A stretch of DNA of 64,000 bases. Origin: Ignavibacteria bacterium (GTDB lineage Bacteria > Bacteroidota > Ignavibacteria > UBA10030 > SZUA-254). A program made the translations under genes and the position numbers. Shown piece by piece: positions 1 through 8,554 of this stretch. The notes under the pieces were generated by a model. It ran no database searches. It saw only the letters and a program-made list of their open reading frames with translations, and was not told the origin of the DNA. Every line of letters begins with the position of its first letter. Position 1 is the stretch's first letter. The DNA lies in assembly GCA_016178595.1 (NCBI GenBank), contig JACOSY010000034.1, positions 1 to 64,000 on the forward strand, in the 5' to 3' direction.

Positions 1-132
1 ACAAACTTCGACGCTGTCTCCAATGCTGATGTGAAACGTTTAGAACGACGCATGAACAACAGACCAAGAAAAATATTACATTATCAAACACCACGCGAAG
101 TCTTTAACCGACGTGTTGCACTTGCTCATTGA
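1..132 (+). CDS. IS30-family transposase, C-terminal fragment
   Basis: The frame is open from the first base and ends in TGA at 130-132, giving the last 43 residues of a protein that starts outside the window. It contains NNRPRKILHYQTPREVF, the strongly conserved end of the IS30-family DDE transposase (usual form NxRPRKxLxxxTPxEVF). The rest of the catalytic domain is not visible, so I cannot tell whether the element is intact. The 3' end of the gene overlaps the presumed right terminal repeat, as is usual in this family. Confidence 0.85.
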   Translation, partial: TNFDAVSNADVKRLERRMNNRPRKILHYQTPREVFNRRVALAH

Positions 133-139
133 ATCCAGC
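1..139 (+). mobile_element. Right end of an IS30-family insertion sequence
   Basis: The stretch from about 115 to 139 begins GTTGCA and contains ATTGAATC. This resembles the inner-to-outer reading of the IS30 right inverted repeat, which I know as GTTGCATTGACAGATTGAATCTACA-like. The outer boundary is approximate because the left end and the target duplication lie outside the window. The next gene's stop codon begins only a few bases beyond. Confidence 0.55.
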
Positions 140-142
140 TGT

Positions 143-1162
143 CTAATTCTTCCCGATAAGTTCCGGAATGACGCACGAGATGAATGAGATTGAATAGAGC
201 GCAAAGCCGTTCGAACGAGTCATAAGCTTCAGCTTGTGCTCGCCAAAGTCCCGGTTCTTCACGACGCTGTACAGTTTTGGCTCGCTCACGAGGAAGTAGC
301 TGCGCCCCTCTTCATCAATGTTGATGTCATCACCTTTATTCTCTTTCCTCAGATAACTTTCATCCTGTTGGACGAACACCTGGAAGTTCTTCTCGCCTTC
401 CGGCTTGATCACCATATTAATTTCCTTCGCTTCGTAGCTGACGATAAGATGTCCTTCCTCCCCTTCGGGATCGTTCAGCTTGAGAAAGCTGCGATCATTC
501 AGCCAGCTGCCATGGAGGTAAATTCGCCCGGTCACATACATGCCCGGGTCATCGTAGTGGATCGTCGATTCCGGGGCAAAACCTTCGACGTTGCCGATCG
601 TTCCCCGTTGCCAGCCGGTGAGAATTTCTGGCGTCACCCGGTAGCAAATGGCGCCCGGGTTATCACTCTCCCGAACAGGCTCCATCACAAGTGGAAGCTC
701 GTTGTGATATCCCGCATCCGTAAGAAGTGATTGAATTGCGTGCTCGTAGTTCTGATACGATCCTTCGCCCTGATGGATGTAGCGAATGAAACCATGTTTG
801 TCGATGAGATACTTCGTCGGCCAGACCATGGCACGAAAGGCATTCCAGATGCTGTAGTTGTTATCCATGACAACCGGATATTTAACGTCCAGTTTCTCGA
901 TTGCCTTCAAGACGTTGATGGGATCGTTCTCGAACGGGAATTGCGGCGTGTGAACACCAATCGTCACCAGTCCGTTGTCGGCATAGCGCTTGTTCCATTC
1001 CTGCATGTACGGCAATGTCTGCAGACACCGCTGACACGCATAATCCCAGAAGTCAATCAGCAAAACGTACCCGCGCATTGCATTCAAGGGGATGGGTTCT
1101 GAATTGAACCAGAAGTCCCCGTATATTTCAGGAACACGAAATTGTTGTGGAAATATTTCCAT
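143..1162 (-). CDS. DipZ-like soluble thioredoxin/redoxin protein
   Basis: 339 residues, ATG start, no signal peptide or membrane segment. The N-terminal third is a thioredoxin fold with the sequence FWDYACQRCLQTLPYM: a CxxC redox pair (C-Q-R-C) in the setting typical of the periplasmic domain of DipZ (FWTYSCINC.RTLPY). The C-terminal half, from about residue 170, is beta-rich and looks like the carbohydrate-binding-like domain that follows thioredoxin in DipZ. The CcdA-type membrane domain of full DipZ is absent. Probable role: thiol-disulfide exchange or peroxide reduction. The gene is convergent with the IS30 end, so it may sit at the edge of an insertion. Fairly sure of the fold, unsure of the substrate. 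Confidence 0.8.
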   Translation of the reverse strand: MEIFPQQFRVPEIYGDFWFNSEPIPLNAMRGYVLLIDFWDYACQRCLQTLPYMQEWNKRYADNGLVTIGVHTPQFPFENDPINVLKAIEKLDVKYPVVMDNNYSIWNAFRAMVWPTKYLIDKHGFIRYIHQGEGSYQNYEHAIQSLLTDAGYHNELPLVMEPVRESDNPGAICYRVTPEILTGWQRGTIGNVEGFAPESTIHYDDPGMYVTGRIYLHGSWLNDRSFLKLNDPEGEEGHLIVSYEAKEINMVIKPEGEKNFQVFVQQDESYLRKENKGDDINIDEEGRSYFLVSEPKLYSVVKNRDFGEHKLKLMTRSNGFALYSISFISCVIPELIGKN

Positions 1163-1260
1163 CGCTCAACCTGCGTTAGACGACATCTACATTCAGCTTT
1201 CAAAGAAAATATAGGCAAAAGGGAAGGTATATGCAAGAACGCGGTGATTGAGCATGATAG

Positions 1261-1292
1261 AAAAAGAAAAGCCGACCCGGTGCAGGGTCGGC
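1261..1292 (-). terminator. Intrinsic terminator after the secreted protease gene
   Basis: Perfect 8-bp stem GCCGACCC/GGGTCGGC with a 6-nt loop, followed on the minus strand by TTTTCTTTTT. It lies 22 bp downstream of the stop codon of the protease gene. Confidence 0.85.
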
Positions 1293-1314
1293 CATCTTAC
1301 GGAACCCTATTTTG

Positions 1315-4044
1315 TTATTTCACGAGCATCATTTTCTTCGTGTCGGTGAATTTTCCGACATGCAGTTGGTAGAAGTACATGCCGCTGGCTAAGCTACTCG
1401 CATCGAAGCCGACCGACTTGTATCCCGCCATCTCAAATCGATTGACAACCGTTGCCACTTCTTCTCCAAGCATGTTGTAGATTCTGAGACTGACCTCGCC
1501 AGCCGCCGGGAGCGCGTAATTGAAGCTCGTCGTGGGATTAAACGGGTTGGGATAGTTCTGTTCCAAGCTAAGCTGCTGTGGGATATGCGATAGGGGATGT
1601 GCGTTGTTCGCTGCGTCGGGCGGCGCAGGCGGAGTATCGGCCAAAAGAGCTTGGATGACAGCACTCGTTTTGGCTAAACCTCCGGAGCCGCCAAGGATCA
1701 GTTCACCCTCTTGCGTCACCTCGATCCAGTATCCACTGCCAGGTGTGAGCGTGTCAACAGACTTGTATGCGCCGCTGTAGCCAAAGAGATGCGATGTGAT
1801 CATCCCCGGTGGTATGCTCGTGATGCTGCCAGCAGGAACGGGGGTGGAAATCGAACCGATTAGATTCCATCCAGTACTCACCGTTATAGTCTCTGCAGTA
1901 ATCTCTGAACCCGGAATGTAAATGACTTGCGCTGTACCGAACTTCACCCAATAGCCTATTCCTAAAGACATGTTTGATCCCGCAGCGACCGGCTTATATG
2001 TGTTGCCGTCAAAGTAAAACACAGCACCACTGTGACCTGGATAGAGAATATCCGGCGACAAGAGAGAGACATCGGCGGGAACGCTCGACATATTCCAACC
2101 CAAAGCAACTTGTGACTGCCCAGAGAAAACTCCGTGGAGATCAAACGCGGCCTTGATCTTGTCGTCATATTGCTGATCGTAGTAAAGAGTATTTGCGTCA
2201 TAAATGTCTGCCAGGAAGTACGGAAATGTGAAAGGATGAATTGGAAGCGTTTGGAGAGCTTTCAAAACGAGCACATCTGCTCTTCGAAAGCCTACATCAT
2301 TCGCGTTATTAAGCACAGCCCCCAAGTTGGCGCGCAAATTCCAACATGCCCCTCCAATAATTTGCCCATCATGGTGGGCTAAATCTTGATAATCGGTCGG
2401 ATACTTAAGAAGATTTGACATCGTGCGTGCTTGCGCACCTGTCAACAAGTCCGTCGCTTGCCCAGGCTCACCGCTGAAGGTACAGGAAAAATAATCGGCG
2501 AGTCCCTCATCCATCGCACAGGACTGGTCAGTGGCACATGCATCAATATGTGGAGTGCTTTTCCTCTGGCCAATAAATTGTCCACCAAATATTTCATAAA
2601 CCACATTGTGAGTGGATTCGTGCGTGATGACATCTTCAGAACGCGCCCAAGCCTTGTTGGCGTTGCTTCCGAAATAGAGAATCGAACCATCTGCCGCGCC
2701 GTTTACACAAGTACCTTCATTGACATAGACCGCATAGGGTGTTTCCCATCCTTGATATCCGATAGACTGACTTTGAAAGAAATTCCGCATCCTCGTACCG
2801 TGATAGAGAATATTTGTTGCATCAGCTGCGTTTGCATCGGCCAACGTAGTCCAGTCGAAATTTAGAAGACCACTTGGAGGAGTATAGATGATGTTCTTTG
2901 AGAGGTGAAAGAAATCTATATTCGAATGCGGATCAGCCGCGACGTTATACGTGCTGCAATCTCCTGGAACGTACGGACTAAAGTTCTTCTCGACGAACAT
3001 AGCTTCGGTGGACGTGTATACAGCGACGGTAAAAGTGTCAGCGGGAAGAGGGTTGGGAGGATTATCTCCATCCATGGTGATTTCATAATCGCCAAAGAGA
3101 TCCGAACTGACCGGATCAGGATCGCTGATTGTATCAGGGGTAGTCGCCTCGATGGCGTCCGAAGGAATGCCGATCACTAAACCATTCACACTTGGATCGT
3201 TGTAGTGTCGTGGCCAATAAGTCCCGACAATCTGTCCATAGATTCCCGCTTGAAGAACGCCTGTCGGGACAATATCCCCTTTTCTCGCGAAGCGGGATCC
3301 AGGAGGTCTCGCACGTACTAGCTTCTTCTTACTCTGGCCATGTAGGAATCCTTCCTCAAGCCGGTGGTTAATCGCTTCAAGAATTCGTCCATCGGTGGCG
3401 CTCACGTAATAGAGCATAGTCGTCGTGCCATTCAAAAGAATCTTCCAGGCGAGGTGATACCTAAAGTTCGCGCCTTGCGGCTCAGGAAAAATGACCAGAT
3501 CGGTGCTGAGTGGATGACTCCCCCGCCCAAGAAGATCCCTCTTCGCGATCTCAATCGCCTGCTCGGAAGATATTGCTGGGGTTGTGGGAGCCTTCACATT
3601 GGCGTACCGAAGTGCACCGAGACTAACAAAATCACCGTTTCGCCTTAGGATCATGAATCCCACGCTGGAACCCTCAACCGGTATTCCCTCATAGACCTGG
3701 GAGTACCACGCATACCAAGTATCTCTGTCGGCATAAATTCGCTTGGCAGCCAGATCCTTCGAAGAGATCCCGAACATCCGGCTATACGTATCAAAAAGCT
3801 TTCTTCCCACAATGTCTACCTTTTCTTTCGTAAGTTCTTTCCCGTCGAATCCGTAATCCCTGACGTTTTCTGAGAACCCGTGGACTTGTCTCACGCCACC
3901 GGTTTTCTTGTCGATCTCAAGGTACAAGCGCTTACCGTGTTTATCGCGGAACACGGTAGTATCCTGTGAATAAGTGACGTTACCCAATATAACGAGTGCG
4001 AAAAACACGAATGTCACAGGTCGATTGAATGATAGCAGTTTCAT
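1315..4044 (-). CDS. Secreted M4/M36-like zinc metalloprotease with T9SS sorting domain
   Basis: 909 residues from the ATG at 4044, chosen because it follows AAGGGAG at good spacing and begins a clean signal peptide (MKLLSFN...NVTYSQ). Residues about 30-230 look like FTP/PepSY propeptide modules. The catalytic zinc site is HESTH at 475-479, with a candidate third ligand Glu in MDEGLADY at 513. The spacing of 33 residues between them is longer than in thermolysin, because a Cys-bearing insert (IDACATDQSCA) lies between. Two repeated domains of unknown type follow. The last 80 residues are a type IX secretion signal beginning [13 protein letters not shown] and ending KKMMLVK. Known for the family: the enzyme is made as a zymogen, crosses the outer membrane by T9SS and matures outside. 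Substrate unknown. Confidence 0.87.
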   Translation of the reverse strand: MKLLSFNRPVTFVFFALVILGNVTYSQDTTVFRDKHGKRLYLEIDKKTGGVRQVHGFSENVRDYGFDGKELTKEKVDIVGRKLFDTYSRMFGISSKDLAAKRIYADRDTWYAWYSQVYEGIPVEGSSVGFMILRRNGDFVSLGALRYANVKAPTTPAISSEQAIEIAKRDLLGRGSHPLSTDLVIFPEPQGANFRYHLAWKILLNGTTTMLYYVSATDGRILEAINHRLEEGFLHGQSKKKLVRARPPGSRFARKGDIVPTGVLQAGIYGQIVGTYWPRHYNDPSVNGLVIGIPSDAIEATTPDTISDPDPVSSDLFGDYEITMDGDNPPNPLPADTFTVAVYTSTEAMFVEKNFSPYVPGDCSTYNVAADPHSNIDFFHLSKNIIYTPPSGLLNFDWTTLADANAADATNILYHGTRMRNFFQSQSIGYQGWETPYAVYVNEGTCVNGAADGSILYFGSNANKAWARSEDVITHESTHNVVYEIFGGQFIGQRKSTPHIDACATDQSCAMDEGLADYFSCTFSGEPGQATDLLTGAQARTMSNLLKYPTDYQDLAHHDGQIIGGACWNLRANLGAVLNNANDVGFRRADVLVLKALQTLPIHPFTFPYFLADIYDANTLYYDQQYDDKIKAAFDLHGVFSGQSQVALGWNMSSVPADVSLLSPDILYPGHSGAVFYFDGNTYKPVAAGSNMSLGIGYWVKFGTAQVIYIPGSEITAETITVSTGWNLIGSISTPVPAGSITSIPPGMITSHLFGYSGAYKSVDTLTPGSGYWIEVTQEGELILGGSGGLAKTSAVIQALLADTPPAPPDAANNAHPLSHIPQQLSLEQNYPNPFNPTTSFNYALPAAGEVSLRIYNMLGEEVATVVNRFEMAGYKSVGFDASSLASGMYFYQLHVGKFTDTKKMMLVK

Positions 4045-4144
4045 GATTTGCTCCCTTCCCAAAAAGTTACGGGTTGATTGAGGTGAATTATGTACGGCTT
4101 TGGTTCAATCACAGATAAGGTCTTTTCGTCTCAGCCTCTCGGCC

Positions 4145-5176
4145 TCACCTCCTTCGCCAGCCTGCTGCTTCTGAATAGACGCTGTCTCCTTTGAATGGAG
4201 TTATATCACTGACTTCCCCCGAATGAAGATCAAGTATCAATATAGTACCGTATAACCCGCCCCAGCCGTACGCGGGTCCGGAAGCATTATAGAGCAGCTT
4301 CGTATCGTCGGGAGAAAATGAAACAGGCTCGTTATCCGTATGTGGTTGCCGGGAAACAAGCGTATCACCCGATCCATCCACGTTCATAACATAAACTCCC
4401 TGGTAGATGCCGTTCGCTCCTCCCGGCTTACTCGAAATGAACGCAATTTTTCTACCTGAGGTAGAATAAATCGGTTCGTAGATTGTCTCCCTGATCTCTC
4501 CCCACTTCCGGAAAGGATGACCTTGAAGATCAAACCACACAATCTTATCATACGGATAAGCAAGCTGCGTCGAATCAATTACTGCCGATCCGAACTCCCA
4601 GCCAAGCAGCGACGATCCATCCCGTGACCAGTCGGTGACGAACGCTGATGAATCAGGGGTATGAGTAAGACAACGCTCGTTGGAACCATCGACATCAATG
4701 GTGAATATTGCCCATGCTCCAAAGAACTCGGGCAGGAACATGCGCGTGTAGGCGAGATGCTTCGAGTCTGGCGACCATACCGCACCGTACGCTTCAGTAA
4801 AAGAAAAATCAGCGTTTTGAAAACCAGGTTTTGCACATAAGTATTTTCCTGTCCCATCTGCATTCGTAATGTAGACGCCTGCGGAACTTGAAAGTGCAAT
4901 TTTGTTGCCGTCTGGAGACCACTGTGCAACATAGACTGGAAAAGTCGAGTCGCCTGCGAGTTGTCTCACGTTTGAGCCATCTTCGTTCATGGTGTAAAGC
5001 CGCCGTGTACCCCATCGTCCATTACCGATCCTCTGAGAGGTGAAAAGTATCGGACCGATTAATTTCCGAGGGGGGCGCGGGGAAAGAGGAGGCTCATAAA
5101 AATTACTAGTATACGGGTTCTCGCACGATGCGAGGGGCAAGAGGAGGAAAACACAAATGAAAAGTAGTTTCTTCAC
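4145..5176 (-). CDS. TolB-like WD40 beta-propeller lipoprotein
   Basis: 343 residues. The start is a GTG at 5176, preceded by AAAGGG, giving MKKLLFICVFLLLPLASC with a lipobox (LASC), so the mature protein is anchored by Cys18. The body is built of TolB/PD40-type repeats: several blades of the form WSPDGNKIALSS..., WSPDSKHLAYTR, FSPDDTKLLYN, alternating with IYVMNVDGSG-like strands. This fold usually binds partner proteins or sugars in the envelope. No Tol-Pal genes are nearby, so it is not TolB proper. It lies between rsmI and the protease gene, with gaps of about 100-126 bp, and may be cotranscribed with either. Confidence 0.85.
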   Translation of the reverse strand: MKKLLFICVFLLLPLASCENPYTSNFYEPPLSPRPPRKLIGPILFTSQRIGNGRWGTRRLYTMNEDGSNVRQLAGDSTFPVYVAQWSPDGNKIALSSSAGVYITNADGTGKYLCAKPGFQNADFSFTEAYGAVWSPDSKHLAYTRMFLPEFFGAWAIFTIDVDGSNERCLTHTPDSSAFVTDWSRDGSSLLGWEFGSAVIDSTQLAYPYDKIVWFDLQGHPFRKWGEIRETIYEPIYSTSGRKIAFISSKPGGANGIYQGVYVMNVDGSGDTLVSRQPHTDNEPVSFSPDDTKLLYNASGPAYGWGGLYGTILILDLHSGEVSDITPFKGDSVYSEAAGWRRR

Positions 5177-5302
5177 TAGATGCCAACCCTTTGTCTACTT
5201 GAGATTATTACTTCCCGATCAATTCCAAGTTGAAAGGTACATGATACCTCGCGGAAAGTCAAGTTGTTTGGTTGACTGTGGAGTATTCTTTGTAAGAAAA
5301 CC

Positions 5303-5992
5303 TCAGCGTCTCGTGCCTGTACCTTCCACAATAACCACGAACTCACCCTTCAGGCCTTTCTTTTCAAAATACCGGAAAAGTTCCGCCGCCGTACCGCGGA
5401 AGATTTGCTCGTCGCGCATGGTAAGATTAAACGCAATGCAAACCCGCCGTTCATTTCCGAATACTTCGGCAAGATCCCGCAGCAGCGGAACCAGTCTATA
5501 CGGTGCATCCATGAAGATGATGGTTCGCCGCTCGTTACGTAACTGGCGAAGCTCGGCAATCCGGCGATTTGCCTTTGGCGAGGGAAAACCGTAGTAGAGA
5601 AACTGCTCGATCGAGAAACCGCTGACGGTGAGCGCAGGCATAAGCGAAGAGGCGCCGGGGATCGGAACGACCTTGACGTTACTTTCAACGGCCTTCCGCA
5701 CAAGGACTTGGCCGGGGTCGGAGAAGACAGGAGTCCCCGCGTCCGAAATGAGGGCGACGCTCTTTCCCTGCTTTAAGTGCTCGATGATGTGAAAGCTCGC
5801 GGCAGCTTCATTGTGCTCGTTCAAACTTTCGACGAGCTTCTCCGGTATCCCGTAATGCGAAAGGAGTCTTTGACCTTCCTTCCTTTCTTCATACACGACA
5901 ACATCGACAGACTTTAAGACGTTGAGCGCACGAAATGTAATATCATCATAGTTTCCAATAGGCGTTGCAACGAGGTAGAGTGTGCCGCTCAT
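5303..5992 (-). CDS. rsmI: 16S rRNA (cytidine1402-2'-O)-methyltransferase RsmI
   Basis: 229 residues. The ATG at 5992 follows AAGGTG and starts MSGTLYLVATPIGNYDDIT, the normal N terminus of RsmI. An upstream in-frame extension exists but only overlaps dut. The fold is the tetrapyrrole-methylase type: SAM-binding GNYDDITFRAL, then ISDAGTPVFSDPG and VPIPGASSLMPAL, both family signatures. The enzyme methylates the ribose of C1402 in 16S rRNA together with RsmH. dut ends 7 bp upstream, so the two genes are very likely one transcript. Length is a little shorter than the E. coli protein, lacking its C-terminal extension. Confidence 0.95.
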   Translation of the reverse strand: MSGTLYLVATPIGNYDDITFRALNVLKSVDVVVYEERKEGQRLLSHYGIPEKLVESLNEHNEAAASFHIIEHLKQGKSVALISDAGTPVFSDPGQVLVRKAVESNVKVVPIPGASSLMPALTVSGFSIEQFLYYGFPSPKANRRIAELRQLRNERRTIIFMDAPYRLVPLLRDLAEVFGNERRVCIAFNLTMRDEQIFRGTAAELFRYFEKKGLKGEFVVIVEGTGTRR

Positions 5993-5999
5993 GTGGCAT

Positions 6000-6461
6000 T
6001 CACCTTCCCGTATGTCCGAAGCCGCCTGCTCCACGAGAAGTTTCTTCGACAATGTTCACCTCTTCCCACTCTGCACGCACAACGGGGCAAATGACAAGCT
6101 GCGCAATGCGGTCGCCGCGGCGGATCGTGAACTCCTCTTTGCCGAAATTCTTCAGTATGATTTTTACTTCACCACGATAATCGGAATCGATGGTGCCGGG
6201 AGAATTCAATACGCCGACGCCGTGCTTCAGTGCAAGACCACTTCGCGGCCGAATCTGTGCCTCGTAGCCCGAAGGAATTTCCATTTGGAAACCCGTGGGA
6301 ATAAGAACCGTTTCTCCCGGTTTCACAACGCGATCTTCCTGGACGGAGGCATAGATATCCATCCCGGAGGAGCCGGTTGTGGAATACGATGGGAGTGGGA
6401 TATCGATCTCATGATGGTGGATGCGAGCGATGCGAATTTTTATTTGACGTTGAGATGGCAT
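6000..6461 (-). CDS. dut: dUTP diphosphatase (dUTPase)
   Basis: 153 residues from the ATG at 6461; a TTG nine bases upstream is an alternative start. The five motifs of the trimeric dUTPase are present in order: STTGSSGMDIYA, PRSGLALKHGV, GTIDSDYRGE, RRGDRIAQLV and RGAGGFGHTGR. The last motif normally reads GGFGSTG; His replaces Ser here, a change tolerated elsewhere in the family. The enzyme hydrolyses dUTP to dUMP, keeping uracil out of DNA and supplying thymidylate synthesis. It is the first gene of a dut-rsmI pair. Confidence 0.95.
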   Translation of the reverse strand: MPSQRQIKIRIARIHHHEIDIPLPSYSTTGSSGMDIYASVQEDRVVKPGETVLIPTGFQMEIPSGYEAQIRPRSGLALKHGVGVLNSPGTIDSDYRGEVKIILKNFGKEEFTIRRGDRIAQLVICPVVRAEWEEVNIVEETSRGAGGFGHTGR

Positions 6462-6583
6462 ACGAACCAAATGTTGAGTAGGTCTGTGAGGGATGGCATA
6501 ATATAAAGATTTCCATCAAGAAAGCAACGCTTGGCAGACTCCGATAAATTTATCGCTCCGCCAACACTTTTGAAAATTGGAAC

Positions 6584-6612
6584 TTGACATGGTTAGAATA
6601 ATTTGGTAAATT
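6584..6612 (+). promoter_or_regulatory. Sigma-70-like promoter of the Tat-exported aminotransferase
   Basis: TTGACA at 6584-6589, 17-bp spacer, TAAATT at 6607-6612, with the gene start 60 bp downstream. It lies in the divergent region between dut and the aminotransferase gene. Confidence 0.6.
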
Positions 6613-6671
6613 TCACGCGACTTATCCGTCCATCGGGACTACGACATCACCACTACTCAATCGAGGTTCTC

Positions 6672-8006
6672 ATGAACTCCGCACCGTTTCGAAGCGGCAA
6701 CGACATCGGCCGGCGCCAGTTTTTGGCGACCGTCGGCAAAGGGGTAGGCTTAGCTACTCTTTGCACGGCGTCGTTGTCATCACTCCTCAACGATCTTCAT
6801 GCGGCAACAAGGCGTGTTGAACATCTCCCGCCCGATCAGATCGCAACCGATGAAGATTTCTGGTTCGAGATTCAACAAGCCTTCACGGTTACACGAGGCA
6901 TCACCAATCTCAATAATGGAGGCGTCTCCCCTTCTCCCCGGATCGTCACGGAAGCGCTCGTTCGATACATTTGGGAACAGGAAGATGCAACTGCGTATAC
7001 GATGTGGCAAATCCTCGAGCCGCAATCGGAGACGATTCGAATGGGATTGGCGAACGTCTTCGGATGCAATGCAGAAGAAATTGCCATCACCCGCAACGCA
7101 TCGGAGTCGCTTGAGATTCTCCTGACGGGGATGGATCTGAAATCGGGCGACGAGATTCTCACAACCACGCAAGATTATCCCCGGATGCTCACGACACTTC
7201 GGCAGCGCGAGCAACGAGAAGGTCTCGTCCTCAAGCTCATCAAAGTCCCGATAGCGCCGAAGAACCTCGATGCAATTGTTGAGTCGTTCGAGAAAGGCAT
7301 GACCCCGAAGACCCGTGTTATCCTAATTTCTCACGTCATCAACATCACGGGTCAGATTACCCCGGTAAAAGCTGTCTGCGATCTTGCACTATCGAAAGGA
7401 ATCGAAGTCATTGTTGATGGAGCACACTCATTCGGACACTTCGCTTTCACACAGCAGGATCTCGGCTGCGATTATTATGGAACAAGCCTGCATAAATGGC
7501 TCTACGCACCGAAGGGAACGGGACTTCTTTTCGTCAAGCGAGACAAGATCGAAAAAATCTGGCCGCTCATGGCTGCCGACAAAAAGCAGGCGACTGACAT
7601 CAGGAAGTTTGAAGAGATCGGGACTCATTCGGCAGCACCGAAGCTGGCAATCGGCGAAGCGATCCTCTTCCATAACGGTATCGGGGCAAAACGGAAAGAA
7701 GCGCGCCTCCGCTACCTCTCACGATACTGGATGAACAGGCTCAAGGACTTGCCGAACGTGCAGTTTCACACGTCGTTCGATGACAACCAATCGTGCGCTA
7801 TCGGTAATGTCGAGATTGTTGGAATCGATCCCGGTGCGCTTACAACATATCTTATGGACAAGCACAAGATTTTTGTCGTCCCGATCATTCATGATGAATT
7901 CAAGGGATTACGCATTACACCGAACGTGTACACGACGCTGAAAGAGCTTGACCGCTTCTGTGAAGTCATGGAGACCGTGGCAAAGAAGGGATTGCCGACA
8001 GGATAG
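6672..8006 (+). CDS. Tat-exported class V aminotransferase (isopenicillin-N epimerase-like)
   Basis: 444 residues from the ATG at 6672, chosen because it gives a compact Tat signal: DIGRRQFLATVGKGVGLATL. The body is a fold-type I PLP enzyme: ITNLNNGGVSPSP (substrate loop), DGAHSFGH with Asp249 for the pyridine nitrogen, and TSLHKWLYAPKG with Lys275 for the Schiff base. The closest group is the isopenicillin-N epimerase/cysteine desulfurase-like aminotransferases, several of which carry Tat signals. Export of a PLP enzyme by Tat fits folding with cofactor before export. The substrate is unknown; neighbours give no hint. Confidence 0.85.
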   Translation: MNSAPFRSGNDIGRRQFLATVGKGVGLATLCTASLSSLLNDLHAATRRVEHLPPDQIATDEDFWFEIQQAFTVTRGITNLNNGGVSPSPRIVTEALVRYIWEQEDATAYTMWQILEPQSETIRMGLANVFGCNAEEIAITRNASESLEILLTGMDLKSGDEILTTTQDYPRMLTTLRQREQREGLVLKLIKVPIAPKNLDAIVESFEKGMTPKTRVILISHVINITGQITPVKAVCDLALSKGIEVIVDGAHSFGHFAFTQQDLGCDYYGTSLHKWLYAPKGTGLLFVKRDKIEKIWPLMAADKKQATDIRKFEEIGTHSAAPKLAIGEAILFHNGIGAKRKEARLRYLSRYWMNRLKDLPNVQFHTSFDDNQSCAIGNVEIVGIDPGALTTYLMDKHKIFVVPIIHDEFKGLRITPNVYTTLKELDRFCEVMETVAKKGLPTG

Positions 8007-8045
8007 TATTCTCGCAAACGGCATCTCCACAACATGTTCGAATGA

Positions 8046-8501
8046 TTGGCACAGGACAAGAAAAATCCGATGGCATCACGCGTATCGCGACAGACAATCC
8101 AACGTGCCCAACGTGCCCAACGTGCAAAGCCACGAATCCCATTTCAGTTCGTGCTCGATGAGTTGGAATCCGAACAGCCGACCGTGCGGCCGATGTTTGG
8201 ATGTTACGCAATTTACATCCGAGGAAAAATTACACTCATCCTCCGTAACAAAAGCAGTTCACCAAAAGACAATGGCGTCTGGATTGCAACGACGAAGGAT
8301 CACCACGAAAGCTTGAAAAAAGTCTTCCCGTCCATGCGCTCGATTGCCCTGCTGGGGAAAAATGTTACAGGTTGGCAAGTGCTCCCGGCTTCTGCCGATG
8401 ATTTCGAATCTTCGGCATTGAAAGCATGCAATCTCGTCAGGCGAGGCGATCCGCGAATCGGTAAGATTCCCGCTTCGAAGAAACGAACGAAGCGAACATA
8501 A
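8046..8501 (+). CDS. TfoX N-terminal-domain-like protein
   Basis: 151 residues from a TTG at 8046; an ATG at 8070 in the same frame is an equally good start. The stretch LDELESEQPTVRPMFGCYAIYIRGKI... resembles the small TfoX/Sxy N-terminal domain (conserved R.MFGxxxxY), known from competence regulators and many stand-alone proteins of unknown role. The rest is basic, ending KKRTKRT. Near the N terminus a 9-bp unit is repeated three times in frame, giving QRAQRAQRA. It follows the aminotransferase gene by 39 bp on the same strand. Function not assigned. Confidence 0.7.
   Translation: MAQDKKNPMASRVSRQTIQRAQRAQRAKPRIPFQFVLDELESEQPTVRPMFGCYAIYIRGKITLILRNKSSSPKDNGVWIATTKDHHESLKKVFPSMRSIALLGKNVTGWQVLPASADDFESSALKACNLVRRGDPRIGKIPASKKRTKRT
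8099..8125 (+). repeat. Three tandem copies of a 9-bp unit inside a gene
   Basis: CCAACGTGC is repeated exactly three times without spacers. Because the unit is nine bases long, changes in copy number keep the reading frame of the TfoX-like gene. Confidence 0.9.
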
Positions 8502-8554
8502 CGGTAAAGGTCACGTCCACCGATTTCCCCCCATTGCAAACCGCAGAAAAAGTT

